This document shows positions 44,762-53,511 of a stretch of DNA of 64,000 nucleotides, in pieces (position 1 is the first letter of the stretch; each line of letters begins with the position of its first letter). Location: NCBI RefSeq assembly GCF_022921055.1, contig NZ_CP095061.1, forward strand, positions 597,501 through 661,500, given 5' to 3'. The notes under the pieces were generated by a model, which saw nothing but the letters and a program-made list of their open reading frames with translations, had not been told where the DNA came from and did no database searches. Source of the stretch: Hymenobacter volaticus (lineage in GTDB: Bacteria > Bacteroidota > Bacteroidia > Cytophagales > Hymenobacteraceae). The position numbers and the translations under genes were made by a program.

Positions 44762-45085
44762 ATGCCTACGCTCACCGTGCAAAACCTGCCTGCTACCGTG
44801 CCTGTACCCACGGGCAGCACGCTACTAGCGGCTCTACAAACGGCTGGCTACGACTGGATGCATGCCTGCGGTGCCAAGGGACGCTGTACTACGTGTCGCA
44901 TCATTTTGGTGAGTGGCGCCGATGCCCTAACGCCTCTTACCGCGGCCGAATTGCGCTACCGCGCTGCCAACCGTTTGCAGGAAAACGAGCGCCTTACCTG
45001 CCAAACTCGGCTTCTGGAGGGAGCCGTAACTGGCCGCGTGCCGGAAGCGACCAAGCTGCCGCACATGCAATATCTAAATGAGTAA
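44762..45085 (+). CDS. 2Fe-2S ferredoxin
   Basis: 107 aa, beta-grasp ferredoxin. Ligands C36-x5-C42-x2-C45 and C80 (HACGAKGRCTTC and RLTCQT). The pattern C-x5-C-x2-C with GAKGRC resembles vertebrate-type or Na+-NQR-type ferredoxin domains more than plant-type. The electron partner is unknown. A 39-codon ORF overlaps its stop codon, and the divergent neighbour is an uncharacterised protein. Confidence 0.88.
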   Translation: MPTLTVQNLPATVPVPTGSTLLAALQTAGYDWMHACGAKGRCTTCRIILVSGADALTPLTAAELRYRAANRLQENERLTCQTRLLEGAVTGRVPEATKLPHMQYLNE

Positions 45086-45197
45086 CGGAGTGGCTGACTA
45101 CCTGGTTAATAGCCAACCCGAGGTGGAAAACCACCAAAAAGTGGTGGTGGCTTCCGGCAGTAAAGTTGTAATTTCGGCTGTCAAGCTGAAGGCTTAG
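45078..45197 (+). CDS. Possible 39-residue protein coupled to the ferredoxin
   Basis: Starts with ATG in the overlap ATGAGTAA with the ferredoxin stop, the arrangement of translational coupling, and encodes MSNGVADYLVNSQPEVENH and then a Val/Ser/Lys-rich end (VVVASGSKVVISAVKLKA). No recognised family. The overlap is the main evidence. It may also be a chance ORF in the 174-bp gap before thymidine kinase. Confidence 0.35.
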   Translation: MSNGVADYLVNSQPEVENHQKVVVASGSKVVISAVKLKA

Positions 45198-45259
45198 CGG
45201 CTTTAAAGCCACTAACTACCCTACTCAGTTACTTCTTCACTTAGTTACGCCCAACGAAG

Positions 45260-45883
45260 TTGTTTATTGAACCCCGCGGCGGCCATGGCCGCGACGTACC
45301 CCGCCGGGGCTGGATTGAAGTGGTGTGCGGCTCGATGTTCTCGGGTAAAACTGAGGAACTGATTCGCCGGCTTAATCGCGCCAAAATAGCCCGGCAACGG
45401 GTGGAAATCTTCAAGCCCACCCTCGATACCCGCTACCACGTCGAAGATGTGGTGTCGCACAACGCCAATAGTATCCGCTCGACGCCGGTACCGCTGGCGC
45501 AGGAAATGCTGTTGCTAGCCAGCGGCTCCGACGTGGTTGGCATTGACGAAGCCCAATTCTTCGACGAGAGTTTGGTGGAAGTCTGCGTGCAACTAGCCAA
45601 CCGCGGTACCCGCGTTATCGTGGCCGGCCTCGATATGGATTTCCAGGGCCGCCCTTTCGGTCCTATACCCGCCCTGATGGCCGTAGCTGAATTCGTGACC
45701 AAAGTGCACGCCATTTGCGTGTGCTGCGGCGAAATAGCCTCTTATTCGTTTCGGGTAGCCGCTTCTGAAGACAAGATATTGCTCGGGGAAACGGATGCCT
45801 ACGAAGCCCGTTGTCGGCCCTGCTTTTTAACTGGCATGCAGGAAAAATCGGGGGCTGAAGCCGCGGCGCAGCGCAAACACTAA
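45260..45883 (+). CDS. tdk: Thymidine kinase, type II
   Basis: 207 aa, salvage of thymidine to dTMP. P-loop GSMFSGKT (24-31), Walker B-like GIDEAQFF, the lasso loop and the structural zinc cysteines (VCCGE and CRPCF). The TTG start at 45260 gives MFIEPR...[23 protein letters not shown], the usual Bacteroidota N-terminus; there is no in-frame ATG before the P-loop except within it. Neighbours are not functionally related. Confidence 0.94.
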   Translation: MFIEPRGGHGRDVPRRGWIEVVCGSMFSGKTEELIRRLNRAKIARQRVEIFKPTLDTRYHVEDVVSHNANSIRSTPVPLAQEMLLLASGSDVVGIDEAQFFDESLVEVCVQLANRGTRVIVAGLDMDFQGRPFGPIPALMAVAEFVTKVHAICVCCGEIASYSFRVAASEDKILLGETDAYEARCRPCFLTGMQEKSGAEAAAQRKH

Positions 45884-45963
45884 ACACCAAGCTCAGGCGT
45901 TGAACTGTTGCTTTCGGCCAGAAACTACAGTTCTGTATACAAGTAGGTCTTTATATTCCATTT

Positions 45964-48297
45964 ATGATTCATCTGCTACGCACGTTGCGCCTTATTACGC
46001 TCTTCTTGGTAGGTCTGCTTTTGGTTGCTCCCGCTGCGTTGCAGGCCCAGAGCACGGCGGGTTTCGGCGATTGGCAATTGCACCTGCCTAACAACCGCGC
46101 GAGGGCAATGGCTGATGCCGGCCAGCGGATTTACGTAGCTGCCGAAGACGCCTTTTTCTACTTCGATAAAGAGACCAATACCACTACGTTGCTTTCGCGC
46201 CGTGATGGACTCAATGGCGTAGGCGTTACTACCGTAGCCTACGATTCAGTGAGCCAACAGGTGTTGGTAGCCTACCGCGACGCCAACCTCGATCTGCTGA
46301 GCGCCGACGGTACCCGCATTCGCAACATCACCGACATCAAGCGCAAACAGATTTCGGGCACCAAAACCATCAATCATATATCGTTTAACGGCCGGCTTGC
46401 CTATTTATCCTGTGATTTTGGCTTGGTGGTAGTGGACATGACCAAGTTGGAAGTGCGCGACACATTCACGAATATTGGTCCGCTCGGAGCGCCTGTAAAA
46501 GCCTACGCAGCCACCGTAGCAAGCGGCTTTCTATTCCTGGCTACTGACAAAGGAGTTCTGCGCACCAGCCTCACCGCCGATCAAGCTAATTATCGAAACT
46601 GGTCTTTGGATTTGACTGGTGACACGTACCGCACGCTGGCTACCTACAATGGGCAAGCTTATACAGGCCGTAATTCTAGTAACCTTCAGCGATACATCTC
46701 CGGCAGTACGTGGGAGTCAGTGCCTAGCTTTAATGCTGGCCAATATCAAAACCTAACGCCCTCCAGGGCCGGGTTGTTGATTACAGCAGACCAGAGAGTG
46801 TCTATTCTTAGTCCAGCAAATACAGTGAGTGTTTTAGCAGGCGTCGGGTCTGTAACCTTACCACGGGCTGCCTTGCGCTCGCGCGATGGAGCTTTTTACA
46901 TTGCTGACTACCAACGGGGCCTACTCAAAACCGCCGACCGACAGAACTTCGAGGCTTTCGTCAATAACGCTCCGCAGGAAGTTGCTTCGTTTGGTCTGCT
47001 AGCCGATGCTCGCACCAATACAGTGAATATTTTCACAGGTGGTTTCGACGAGAGTTCAGCACAGCGAGAGTCCAAGAGAGGATTTTATGAGTACAAGGAT
47101 GGCCGCTGGACCAACTACACGAAGGAAAACTATCCAACAGCTGCCGAACTGCCAGTGCTAGACGACCTGGTCCGTGGCACCCGATCAGCTGATGGCACAC
47201 TCTACGTGTGTAGCTACGGCGATGGACTATTGCGTTGGAATGGGCCCGGTAATTTTAAGCAGTATATAGCTGGAATGCCGGGCGTACAGTTGGTAAGTGA
47301 ATTTGCAAATGATCCTTTATACACACGTGTAATGGATGCTGCTGAGGCTACTAACGGTGATATATGGGTGTCAACCCGCCATACTTTGCGTCCTGGCCCG
47401 AGTTTGCACGTTCTCACGCCAAGTACAGATACGTGGCGTACCATACCATTTTCTGAGCTCAATAACCTTAATCGTCTCGTGCTTGATGACTTTGGTGGTG
47501 TATGGGTTTCGCAGGCCAGAAAAGACGGAGCAGGTCTTTTCGCTTATGACGATGTGTCAAAAACACAGCCAATACAATTCACGGAGAATAACGGAGGATT
47601 GCCTTCCAACTCTATATGGGCTATGGCGAAAGACCGTAAAGGTGCTATATGGGTAGCCACCGCTAAAGGAGTGGCCTATTTAGATGATCCTAGCTCGGCA
47701 TTTGTGGCCGGGAACAATGCGGCTTTTGTAACTCCTTACGTGCAGCGCGGAGAAGGAACTGGCTATCGGGCGCTCGGAGATGATGTAGTGAAAGCTGTAG
47801 CCGTGGATGGCGCGAACCGTAAGTGGTTTGGCACCGAGCGGGGACTGTGGCTCTTCAGTGAAAACGGGGACGAAGGTCTATTGCACTTCACCACCGATAA
47901 CAGCCCGCTCCCTTCCAACAGCATCGTGGATGTAGCCGTGAACGACCGCACGGGAGAGGTATTTGTAGCTACAGATGCCGGTGTGGTGTCATACCGTGGC
48001 TCTGCTACCGTGACGGAAGGTGTACCAAAGGATTGTGCCAAGGTATCGCCCAATCCCGTACGTACCAACTTCACGGGGCAGGTTGGTGTAACAGGCTTGG
48101 CCAACAACGCCATTGTCAAAATCACCGATGTAACGGGCAAGCTGGTGTACCAAACTACTGCTACGGGCGGGGGCGTTGTCTGGAACCTAGCCGACTACAA
48201 TGGCCGCAAGGTGCAGTCGGGGGTGTATCTGGTGCTTTCATCAGATGCCGACGGCAAAAACGGCTGCATCAGCAAAATTGCCGTAGTGGAAAAGTAG
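45964..48297 (+). CDS. Secreted propeller protein with T9SS sorting domain
   Basis: 777 aa. Signal peptide (TLFLVGLLLVAPAALQAQ). Repeated two-component-regulator-propeller blades (for example GGLPSNSIWAMAKDRKGAIWV and SPLPSNSIVDVAVNDRTGEVFV), then a C-terminal type A-like sorting domain (KVSPNPVRTNFTGQVGV...IVKITDVTGKLVY...VQSGVYLVLSS...KIAVVEK). It matches the 'two-component regulator propeller, T9SS-associated' group, sometimes called the PorZ-like family. PorZ of Porphyromonas gingivalis has a similar propeller-CTD layout and belongs to the attachment complex with PorU and PorV, so this could be PorZ and not cargo. Confidence 0.83.
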   Translation: MIHLLRTLRLITLFLVGLLLVAPAALQAQSTAGFGDWQLHLPNNRARAMADAGQRIYVAAEDAFFYFDKETNTTTLLSRRDGLNGVGVTTVAYDSVSQQVLVAYRDANLDLLSADGTRIRNITDIKRKQISGTKTINHISFNGRLAYLSCDFGLVVVDMTKLEVRDTFTNIGPLGAPVKAYAATVASGFLFLATDKGVLRTSLTADQANYRNWSLDLTGDTYRTLATYNGQAYTGRNSSNLQRYISGSTWESVPSFNAGQYQNLTPSRAGLLITADQRVSILSPANTVSVLAGVGSVTLPRAALRSRDGAFYIADYQRGLLKTADRQNFEAFVNNAPQEVASFGLLADARTNTVNIFTGGFDESSAQRESKRGFYEYKDGRWTNYTKENYPTAAELPVLDDLVRGTRSADGTLYVCSYGDGLLRWNGPGNFKQYIAGMPGVQLVSEFANDPLYTRVMDAAEATNGDIWVSTRHTLRPGPSLHVLTPSTDTWRTIPFSELNNLNRLVLDDFGGVWVSQARKDGAGLFAYDDVSKTQPIQFTENNGGLPSNSIWAMAKDRKGAIWVATAKGVAYLDDPSSAFVAGNNAAFVTPYVQRGEGTGYRALGDDVVKAVAVDGANRKWFGTERGLWLFSENGDEGLLHFTTDNSPLPSNSIVDVAVNDRTGEVFVATDAGVVSYRGSATVTEGVPKDCAKVSPNPVRTNFTGQVGVTGLANNAIVKITDVTGKLVYQTTATGGGVVWNLADYNGRKVQSGVYLVLSSDADGKNGCISKIAVVEK

Positions 48298-48382
48298 AAC
48301 AGCTAGGTAGCAAAGCCTATGGTTATTGCACAAAAGCCTTCGCGAATCTGTTCCATTCGTTATTCAGCAACAGTTTCTACTC

Positions 48383-49098
48383 ATGTTAATCAAAACCCGC
48401 GGTATCGTACTGAGCTACATCAAGTACCGCGAGACCAGTGTTATTGCGCGGGTGTACACCGAGCGGTTGGGCCTGCAAAGCTACGTCGTAAACGGGGTGC
48501 GCAAAGCCAAGCCACCGGGACGCATTGCGTTGTTTCAGCCGCTCACGCTACTGGAATTGGTGGCGTATACTTCCCGAACCGGAGGCCTCACGCGTCTCTC
48601 CGAGTTTCGTTGTTCAGAATCGTACCGCAGCATCCCCTACGACGTGCAAAAAAGCAGCGTGGGGCTGGTGCTGTCCGAAATCCTGAACCATACGGTGCTA
48701 GAGGAAGAGGAAAACGGGCCGCTGTTCAACTTTCTCCATGACAGTTTGCTGGACTTTGATCAACAAACCAGTGGCTACGAAAATTTTGCACTGTACTTTC
48801 TGCTCAATCTCGCCACGTACCTAGGTTTCGGTATAGAGAGAGGGGAAGAACTTATCACGCAGGTAGCCTTTGCCGCCACGGTGCCAACGGCGCAGGGGGA
48901 GGCCCAATGGTGTTGCGATTACAGGAATTCGAGCAGTACCTAGACGAACTGTTACAAGATCCTGCCCACTCCACCATTCCCAATGGGCGGGTCCGCCGCG
49001 AACTGCTGTCCGTCATTATTCGCTACTACCAACTCCACGTTGAGAGGCTAGGTGAAGTCCGCTCGCTTGCAATTCTATCGGAAGTGCTGGCAGAATAG
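48383..49098 (+). CDS. recO: DNA repair protein RecO (one frameshift)
   Basis: Recombination mediator of the RecFOR pathway. N-terminal OB fold (MLIKTRGIVLSYIKYRETSVIARVYTERLG, VVNGVRKAK), then the helical C-terminal domain. The frame breaks between 48895 and 48905, in either the ggggg run (48895-48899) or the ccc run (48903-48905). One added base joins the two parts into 238 aa, the usual RecO length. The ATG at 48383 is the family start. The gene ends five bases before a 29-bp perfect inverted repeat. Confidence 0.88.
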
Positions 49099-49103
49099 AA
49101 TAC

Positions 49104-49182
49104 AGCACGATCAACGAAGAAGGGGCCGTTCTACTAGCGTGAATTGCGCAGTCAGAACGGCCCCTTCTTCGTTGATCGTGCT
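49104..49182. terminator. 29-bp perfect inverted repeat between convergent genes
   Basis: Arms 49104-49132 and 49154-49182 are perfect reverse complements (cores AAGAAGGGGCCGTTCT and AGAACGGCCCCTTCTT), with a 21-nt loop. It fills the gap between recO and the convergent FKBP gene almost completely and probably terminates both. It is far longer than the other terminators here. Confidence 0.75.
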
Positions 49183-49183
49183 T

Positions 49184-50164
49184 TTACTTCACCTCCACTA
49201 GTTCCACATCAAAGCGGAGAATGGCGTTGGCAGGAATGTCGGGGCCGGCGCCGCGGGAACCATACGCTAGGGGAGAGGGAACTAGGAGAATGGCTTTTGT
49301 GCCCTGAGTGAGGGCAGCCAGGCCTTGGTCCCAGCCAGGAATCACTTGACCTACGCCTAAAGCAAACGAAATCGGTTTGCCACCCTGCTTCTCCGACGAG
49401 TCGAATACCTTACCATCCAACAGCGTGCCTTTGTACAGCACCGATACGGTTTGACCCGTTTGAGGCTTGGGGCCAGTACCAGCTTTTGTCACGACGTAGT
49501 AAGTGCCTCCCGTTGTTTTCAGCCCGTTCAGGTTGTTTTTCTTCAGGTATGCTTGAATCTGAAGGTCGTCTTTTTGCAAAAGGCGAGCAGCATCTGCTTC
49601 GGCTTTCTTCCGGGCCAGTTCCATCATCTTCTGCTGGTCGGCCGAAGCTTCTTCCTGCGTCATTAGTTTCTGTGCCTTCGCCAGCACGGTCATCGTGTTG
49701 CCGGCCTTCTTCATGAACGGCGGCGCCGGCTGGCGGAACGACTTAGCAAATACACTATCGACGTTGAAGCGAAACACGGCCGAGTCGCCGGGCTGCAGCA
49801 ACGCTACGGCGTCTTCTATGCCACCGCGTACTTTCACCTCAGCGAGAGGCAGCTGGGCGGGCATACCCATTAGTTCTTTGCGGGTGCTGAATAACAGCGA
49901 ATCCTTGGCCGTGCGGTACTGAAGATGAGCGGCTAATATTTTGCCGACGCGGGTTGAATACGTAGGGTCGCCGGCCGGATTTACGTCGGTGCGTAGTTGG
50001 TAGCGGCCGGTGGTGTTTCGGTAGATTTTGTATTCGATACCAGAAGCGGTACGGCCAAAGCTTTGCGCTTGCACACGCGCTTGCGCCTGCACCTGCTGCC
50101 CGCTGAACCCAAGCGCCGTAAACAAAACAACCAGCAGCAGAGAAGAACGATGTAATTGGAGCAT
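49184..50164 (-). CDS. Secreted FKBP-type peptidyl-prolyl isomerase with N-terminal extension
   Basis: 326 aa. Signal peptide (SLLLVVLFTALGFSGQQVQAQ), an N-terminal domain (~30-170) shared with the gene at 50953 (IEYKIYRNTTGRY, LQPGDSAVFRFNVDSVFAKSFRQPAPPFMKKAGNTM), a charged helix, then a C-terminal FKBP domain (VSVLYKGTLLDGKVFDSSEKQGGKPISFALGVGQVIPGWDQGL, PSPLAYGSRGAGPDIPANAILRFDVELVEV). Likely a periplasmic folding factor. The N-terminal domain may be a degenerate FKBP fold. It is the last of three FKBP genes in a row; the ATG at 50164 opens the signal peptide. Confidence 0.9.
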   Translation of the reverse strand: MLQLHRSSLLLVVLFTALGFSGQQVQAQARVQAQSFGRTASGIEYKIYRNTTGRYQLRTDVNPAGDPTYSTRVGKILAAHLQYRTAKDSLLFSTRKELMGMPAQLPLAEVKVRGGIEDAVALLQPGDSAVFRFNVDSVFAKSFRQPAPPFMKKAGNTMTVLAKAQKLMTQEEASADQQKMMELARKKAEADAARLLQKDDLQIQAYLKKNNLNGLKTTGGTYYVVTKAGTGPKPQTGQTVSVLYKGTLLDGKVFDSSEKQGGKPISFALGVGQVIPGWDQGLAALTQGTKAILLVPSPLAYGSRGAGPDIPANAILRFDVELVEVK

Positions 50165-50292
50165 AGATCGTGTAGGTGAAGTCTGATTAATAAGTAGAAG
50201 GTCCGGAAACAGTTGGAAAAGCGAATCGGCGGTGGCCAAACCCATTTGGGCCTGTTCCACCGCCGAAAGCAAAACTGTAGCTGGCTGCAATT

Positions 50293-50895
50293 CTACCGTA
50301 CATCTAATACCTCCATGTTGAAGAGCAACGGCTCGTCAGGAGGAATGTCATATGAATTAGTTGCTTGGTTGTATTGCCCTTTGGGGCCATAAGCTAAGTA
50401 AGAAGGAATTAATAGTAGCTTACGGTCGCCTTTCTTCATCTGCAGTAGTCCCTCATCCCAACCTTTAATAACACCTCCGGCACCAACCGTTACGGGAAAG
50501 CAACCACAAGGAATACCTTTCTCAGTGGAGTTGTCAAATATGATGTTCTCGTTGGTTTCGCGTAAATACCGGCCTACATATTTTACCTCCACCCGGTTGC
50601 CACTTATAATGTTGGTAGTACCCGAGCCCTCCGATAGTTTCACCAGATAGATTCCGTCGTTGGTAGCACCATTCAAACGCTGGAATTGATTGATACCCGT
50701 ACCTTCCGTAATACCGTGGCGAGTCAGATAGGCCCGAATCAGGCCGTCATCAATGACTTTGTACTCTGCTTGATGCTGTTCGGCATCCTCCTGGGCGTTA
50801 TTATCTTTTTTGCAGCCCGAAAACCCGGCAGCAGACAATACCAGCAACAGGGCAGCAACGCGGAAAAGTAGCGAGCGTTTGAAACTGTTTTTCAT
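50293..50895 (-). CDS. FKBP-type peptidyl-prolyl isomerase lipoprotein
   Basis: 200 aa. Lipoprotein signal with lipobox LSAAGFSGC, and one FKBP domain at the C-terminus (VEVKYVGRYLRETNENIIFDNSTE, VIKGWDEGLLQMKKGDRKLLLIPSYLAYGPKGQ, IPPDEPLLFNMEVLDV). It differs clearly from its two neighbours: it lacks their long N-terminal domain. Lipidation places it on a membrane facing the periplasm. It is probably the middle gene of a three-gene minus-strand set, 57 bp after the third FKBP gene. Confidence 0.9.
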   Translation of the reverse strand: MKNSFKRSLLFRVAALLLVLSAAGFSGCKKDNNAQEDAEQHQAEYKVIDDGLIRAYLTRHGITEGTGINQFQRLNGATNDGIYLVKLSEGSGTTNIISGNRVEVKYVGRYLRETNENIIFDNSTEKGIPCGCFPVTVGAGGVIKGWDEGLLQMKKGDRKLLLIPSYLAYGPKGQYNQATNSYDIPPDEPLLFNMEVLDVR

Positions 50896-50921
50896 AAGAA
50901 TAAGCGGCAAAAAGGTAAAAT

Positions 50922-50945
50922 GCCGCGCCGGCCAGCCGGCGCGGC
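50922..50945 (-). terminator. GC-rich hairpin between FKBP genes
   Basis: Perfect 10-bp stem GCCGCGCCGG / CCGGCGCGGC with a 4-nt loop. On the minus strand it follows the stop of the 50953 gene and is followed by ATTTT. It may be a weak terminator that separates this gene from the two downstream FKBP genes. Confidence 0.55.
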
Positions 50946-50952
50946 TTCTGCT

Positions 50953-51912
50953 TTACTTCACATCTACCAACTCCACGTCGAAGCGCAACGGTGCGTCAGC
51001 GGGGATGTCGGTACCAGCACCACGCTGCCCATAAGCCAGCGGCGACGGAATCAGTATCGTGGCTTTGCTACCCTTGCTGAGCAGCGGAATCGCCCGGTCC
51101 CAACCCGGAATAACTTGACCTACGCCGATAGCAAAATCAATCGGCTTGCCATTGTTAGGCGCTTTCTCCGACGAGTCGAATACTTTGCCATCCAGCAACA
51201 TGCCTTTATACTTCACCGATACGGTTTGGCCGGTTTTGGGCTTCGGGCCGGAGCCAGGCGAGGTAACCATGTAGTACACGCCCGACGTGTCTTTCTGCAC
51301 ATTCAGGTTGTTTTTCTTCACATAGTCTTGCAGAATCGCATCGTCCTTCTTGCTCTGCTCAGCCGCGTGGGCCATCATTGTTTGCTGCTGCTTCACCATG
51401 GCTGCCTGCTGATCGGCCATCGCCTCGTCGCGGCTCTGCACTTTCTGTGCTTTCACCAGCATGGTCATGGTATTACCGGCTTTCTTCATGAAAGGCGGCA
51501 CCGGCTGACGGAACGACTTAGCGAAGATGGTATCAACGTTGAAGCGGAACACGGCTGAGTCGCCGGGTTGCAGCAGGGCAATAGCTTCTTCGAGGCCGCC
51601 TTTCACTTTCACTTCTTGCAACTCGATGCGCATCGGAATGCCCATTTGCTGCTTGCGCGAGTTGAAGAGGATAGAGTCTTTAGCGGTGCGGTATTCCACG
51701 TCTAACGCCAGAATCTTGCCGACCCGGCTCTTGTACGTAGCGTCGCCTTCGGCACTCACCTCACGTGGGGAGTAGGATTTGCCTTCGTTCTTGAAGACTT
51801 TGTACTCGATGCCAGACTTAGTTTTTGCGAAGTCGCCGCCTTTATTGCAGGAGGCTAGGCTCAGGACGCCGGCCGCTACGGCCAAGCTTAGAATGTTGCG
51901 ATGCAAATGCAT
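50953..51912 (-). CDS. FKBP-type peptidyl-prolyl isomerase lipoprotein, long form
   Basis: 319 aa. Lipobox LSLASC (Cys22). Same two-part plan as the 49184 gene, its close paralogue: N-terminal domain (IEYKVFKNEGKSYSPREV, LQPGDSAVFRFNVDTIFAKSFRQPVPPFMKKAGNTM), a Met/Gln/Lys-rich helix (~165-200), and a C-terminal FKBP domain (VSVKYKGMLLDGKVFDSSEK, VGQVIPGWDRAIPLL). One paralogue is lipidated and the other has an ordinary signal peptide, so they probably work at different places in the envelope. It lies 38 bp after nrnA. Confidence 0.9.
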   Translation of the reverse strand: MHLHRNILSLAVAAGVLSLASCNKGGDFAKTKSGIEYKVFKNEGKSYSPREVSAEGDATYKSRVGKILALDVEYRTAKDSILFNSRKQQMGIPMRIELQEVKVKGGLEEAIALLQPGDSAVFRFNVDTIFAKSFRQPVPPFMKKAGNTMTMLVKAQKVQSRDEAMADQQAAMVKQQQTMMAHAAEQSKKDDAILQDYVKKNNLNVQKDTSGVYYMVTSPGSGPKPKTGQTVSVKYKGMLLDGKVFDSSEKAPNNGKPIDFAIGVGQVIPGWDRAIPLLSKGSKATILIPSPLAYGQRGAGTDIPADAPLRFDVELVDVK

Positions 51913-51950
51913 GAAGCGGGAAAGGTGGTGAAAAGGAAATTTCAGGCAAG

Positions 51951-52994
51951 TTACGCCGAAGGCGGCGCAACTGCCAGAGGGGCCGTCACCAGTTGGCTCT
52001 GGTACTGAGGCAATAAATCAACGAAACGTTGCACGGTGTTGTCGAGCGTGTCGTAACTAATGCCGCCCGCCGCGTTGTGGTGGCCGCCACCGTTGAAATG
52101 GTCGCGCGAGAAACTGCTCACCGAGAAGTCGCCCACGGAGCGGAAAGAAATCTTGATGGCTTGCCCGCGGTCGATAAGCACGGCCGCGAAAACAATGCCC
52201 TCGATGCTAAGCGCAAAATTTACGAGGCCCTCGGTGTCGCCGGTTTTCGAGTCGTACTCTTTTAGCTCTTCCTGCGTGATGGCGATGTACGCCGTGTTGT
52301 ATTCGCGCAGCACGCGCAGCTTGTCCTTGAGCACGAAGCCCAAGAAGCGCAGTCGCATTTCCGAGTGCGAGTCGTAAATGCGCCGGTGCACATCGGAAAG
52401 GTTGATGTCGGCATTGAGCAATTCCGCAATGATGAGGTGCACATTGCGCGAAGTACTTGGGTGTCGGAACGAACCCGTGTCGGTCATTATACCCGCGTAG
52501 AGGCACTCGCCAATACCCGCGTCAATCAGGTTTTGGTCGCCCATGTCGCGGATGACCTCGAACACAAGTTCGGCCGTAGCGGCGGCTTTCGAGTTCGAAA
52601 AGTCGAGGTCGGCAAACTGCTCGGGCTCCTGGTGGTGGTCGATGAGCACCTTAGTGCCAGGAGCATGCCGTATGTATTCACCCATCTCGTTGATGCGGCC
52701 CAAACACGAGAAGTCGAGGCAGAACAGCACTTCAGCCGTCCCGATTATTTCCCGCACTTGCGCGTCGTTCCGACGGGCATCGTACACGATTACGTCGCTG
52801 TTGCCAGGCATCCAGGCCAGGAAATCAGGGTAGTCGGAAGGTGTGACGACGGTTACGGTGTGGCCCTTCTTGCGAAGGTAGCCCGCCAGTCCCAACGACG
52901 AGCCGAGGGCGTCGGCATCAGGCTTGTGGTGGGTAGTGATAAAAACCTGCCGGGGTTGCGATAGCAGCTCCTGCAGCTCAGAGATTGTGGACAT
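51951..52994 (-). CDS. nrnA: Bifunctional oligoribonuclease / PAP phosphatase NrnA (DHH family)
   Basis: 347 aa. DHH phosphoesterase domain with THHKPDADALGSS, LFCLDFSCLGRI and the DHH motif itself in VLIDHHQEP, then the DHHA1 domain ending in GGGHHNAAGG. Degrades nanoRNA and 3'-phosphoadenosine 5'-phosphate. It is the first gene of the minus-strand set nrnA-FKBP. A GACTTTTG box (minus strand, 53047-53054) could be part of its promoter. Confidence 0.93.
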   Translation of the reverse strand: MSTISELQELLSQPRQVFITTHHKPDADALGSSLGLAGYLRKKGHTVTVVTPSDYPDFLAWMPGNSDVIVYDARRNDAQVREIIGTAEVLFCLDFSCLGRINEMGEYIRHAPGTKVLIDHHQEPEQFADLDFSNSKAAATAELVFEVIRDMGDQNLIDAGIGECLYAGIMTDTGSFRHPSTSRNVHLIIAELLNADINLSDVHRRIYDSHSEMRLRFLGFVLKDKLRVLREYNTAYIAITQEELKEYDSKTGDTEGLVNFALSIEGIVFAAVLIDRGQAIKISFRSVGDFSVSSFSRDHFNGGGHHNAAGGISYDTLDNTVQRFVDLLPQYQSQLVTAPLAVAPPSA

Positions 52995-53441
52995 TGCCTA
53001 CTGATAGGTGGCTGAAATTCGGGGATTTATGCCGGGAGCAAGGCGGCAAAAGTCGGAAATATTCCGGGTTCCAACAAAACAGCTTTGGGTTTGGTGCAAT
53101 GGTGGCGGTAAATGCCTGAACAGAACCACTATACTACCCTTAGCTATTTCAAGAAAGTACTTTGCTTGGATTTTGTTTAACAGCTGTTTCGCTGATAAAG
53201 GAACACAGTTTTCGCCTAAAAAGGTGCACGAAGTGCTACTTGTCATGCTGCGACATTAACACAGCTTAAGTAGCAGCTGAAAGCAAAGTTTTTGTGAGCT
53301 GTTGCGCAAAGTTACAACCCGCGGGCTTAGCATGTCAGGCCGCCTGTGGGCATAGACAGGCAGAACCGCAATTTGGTCTGTCATCAAGCGCGTTTTGCGG
53401 TCAACTTCTGCTGTGGCTAGCAACTTCCCGCCCAAACCATC
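52995..53441. other. Divergent intergenic region between nrnA and ndk
   Basis: About 450 bp with short hypothetical frames on both strands, none convincing. Expected to hold the promoters of nrnA (minus) and ndk (plus). I see no repeat or RNA gene. Confidence 0.45.
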
Positions 53442-53449
53442 TACTTTTG
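53442..53449 (+). promoter_or_regulatory. Candidate -7 box of the ndk promoter
   Basis: TACTTTTG followed by cgccc, a perfect TAnnTTTG match, 62 nt before the ndk ATG. No clear -33 element. Confidence 0.42.
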
Positions 53450-53511
53450 CGCCCTCAACCTTTTTTGCGCTTCCCAAGCGGAATTTCTTTTCAACCCAAC
53501 CCATAGATAAG

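Noticed and set aside
50920..51558. Long plus-strand frame opposite the third FKBP gene (212 codons)
   Set aside because: Antisense shadow of a clearly supported isomerase gene; composition is Leu/His/Arg-rich without motifs.
53047..53054. GACTTTTG (minus strand) as a firm nrnA promoter
   Set aside because: It misses the first conserved T of TAnnTTTG and has no -33 partner; mentioned only as a weak possibility under nrnA.
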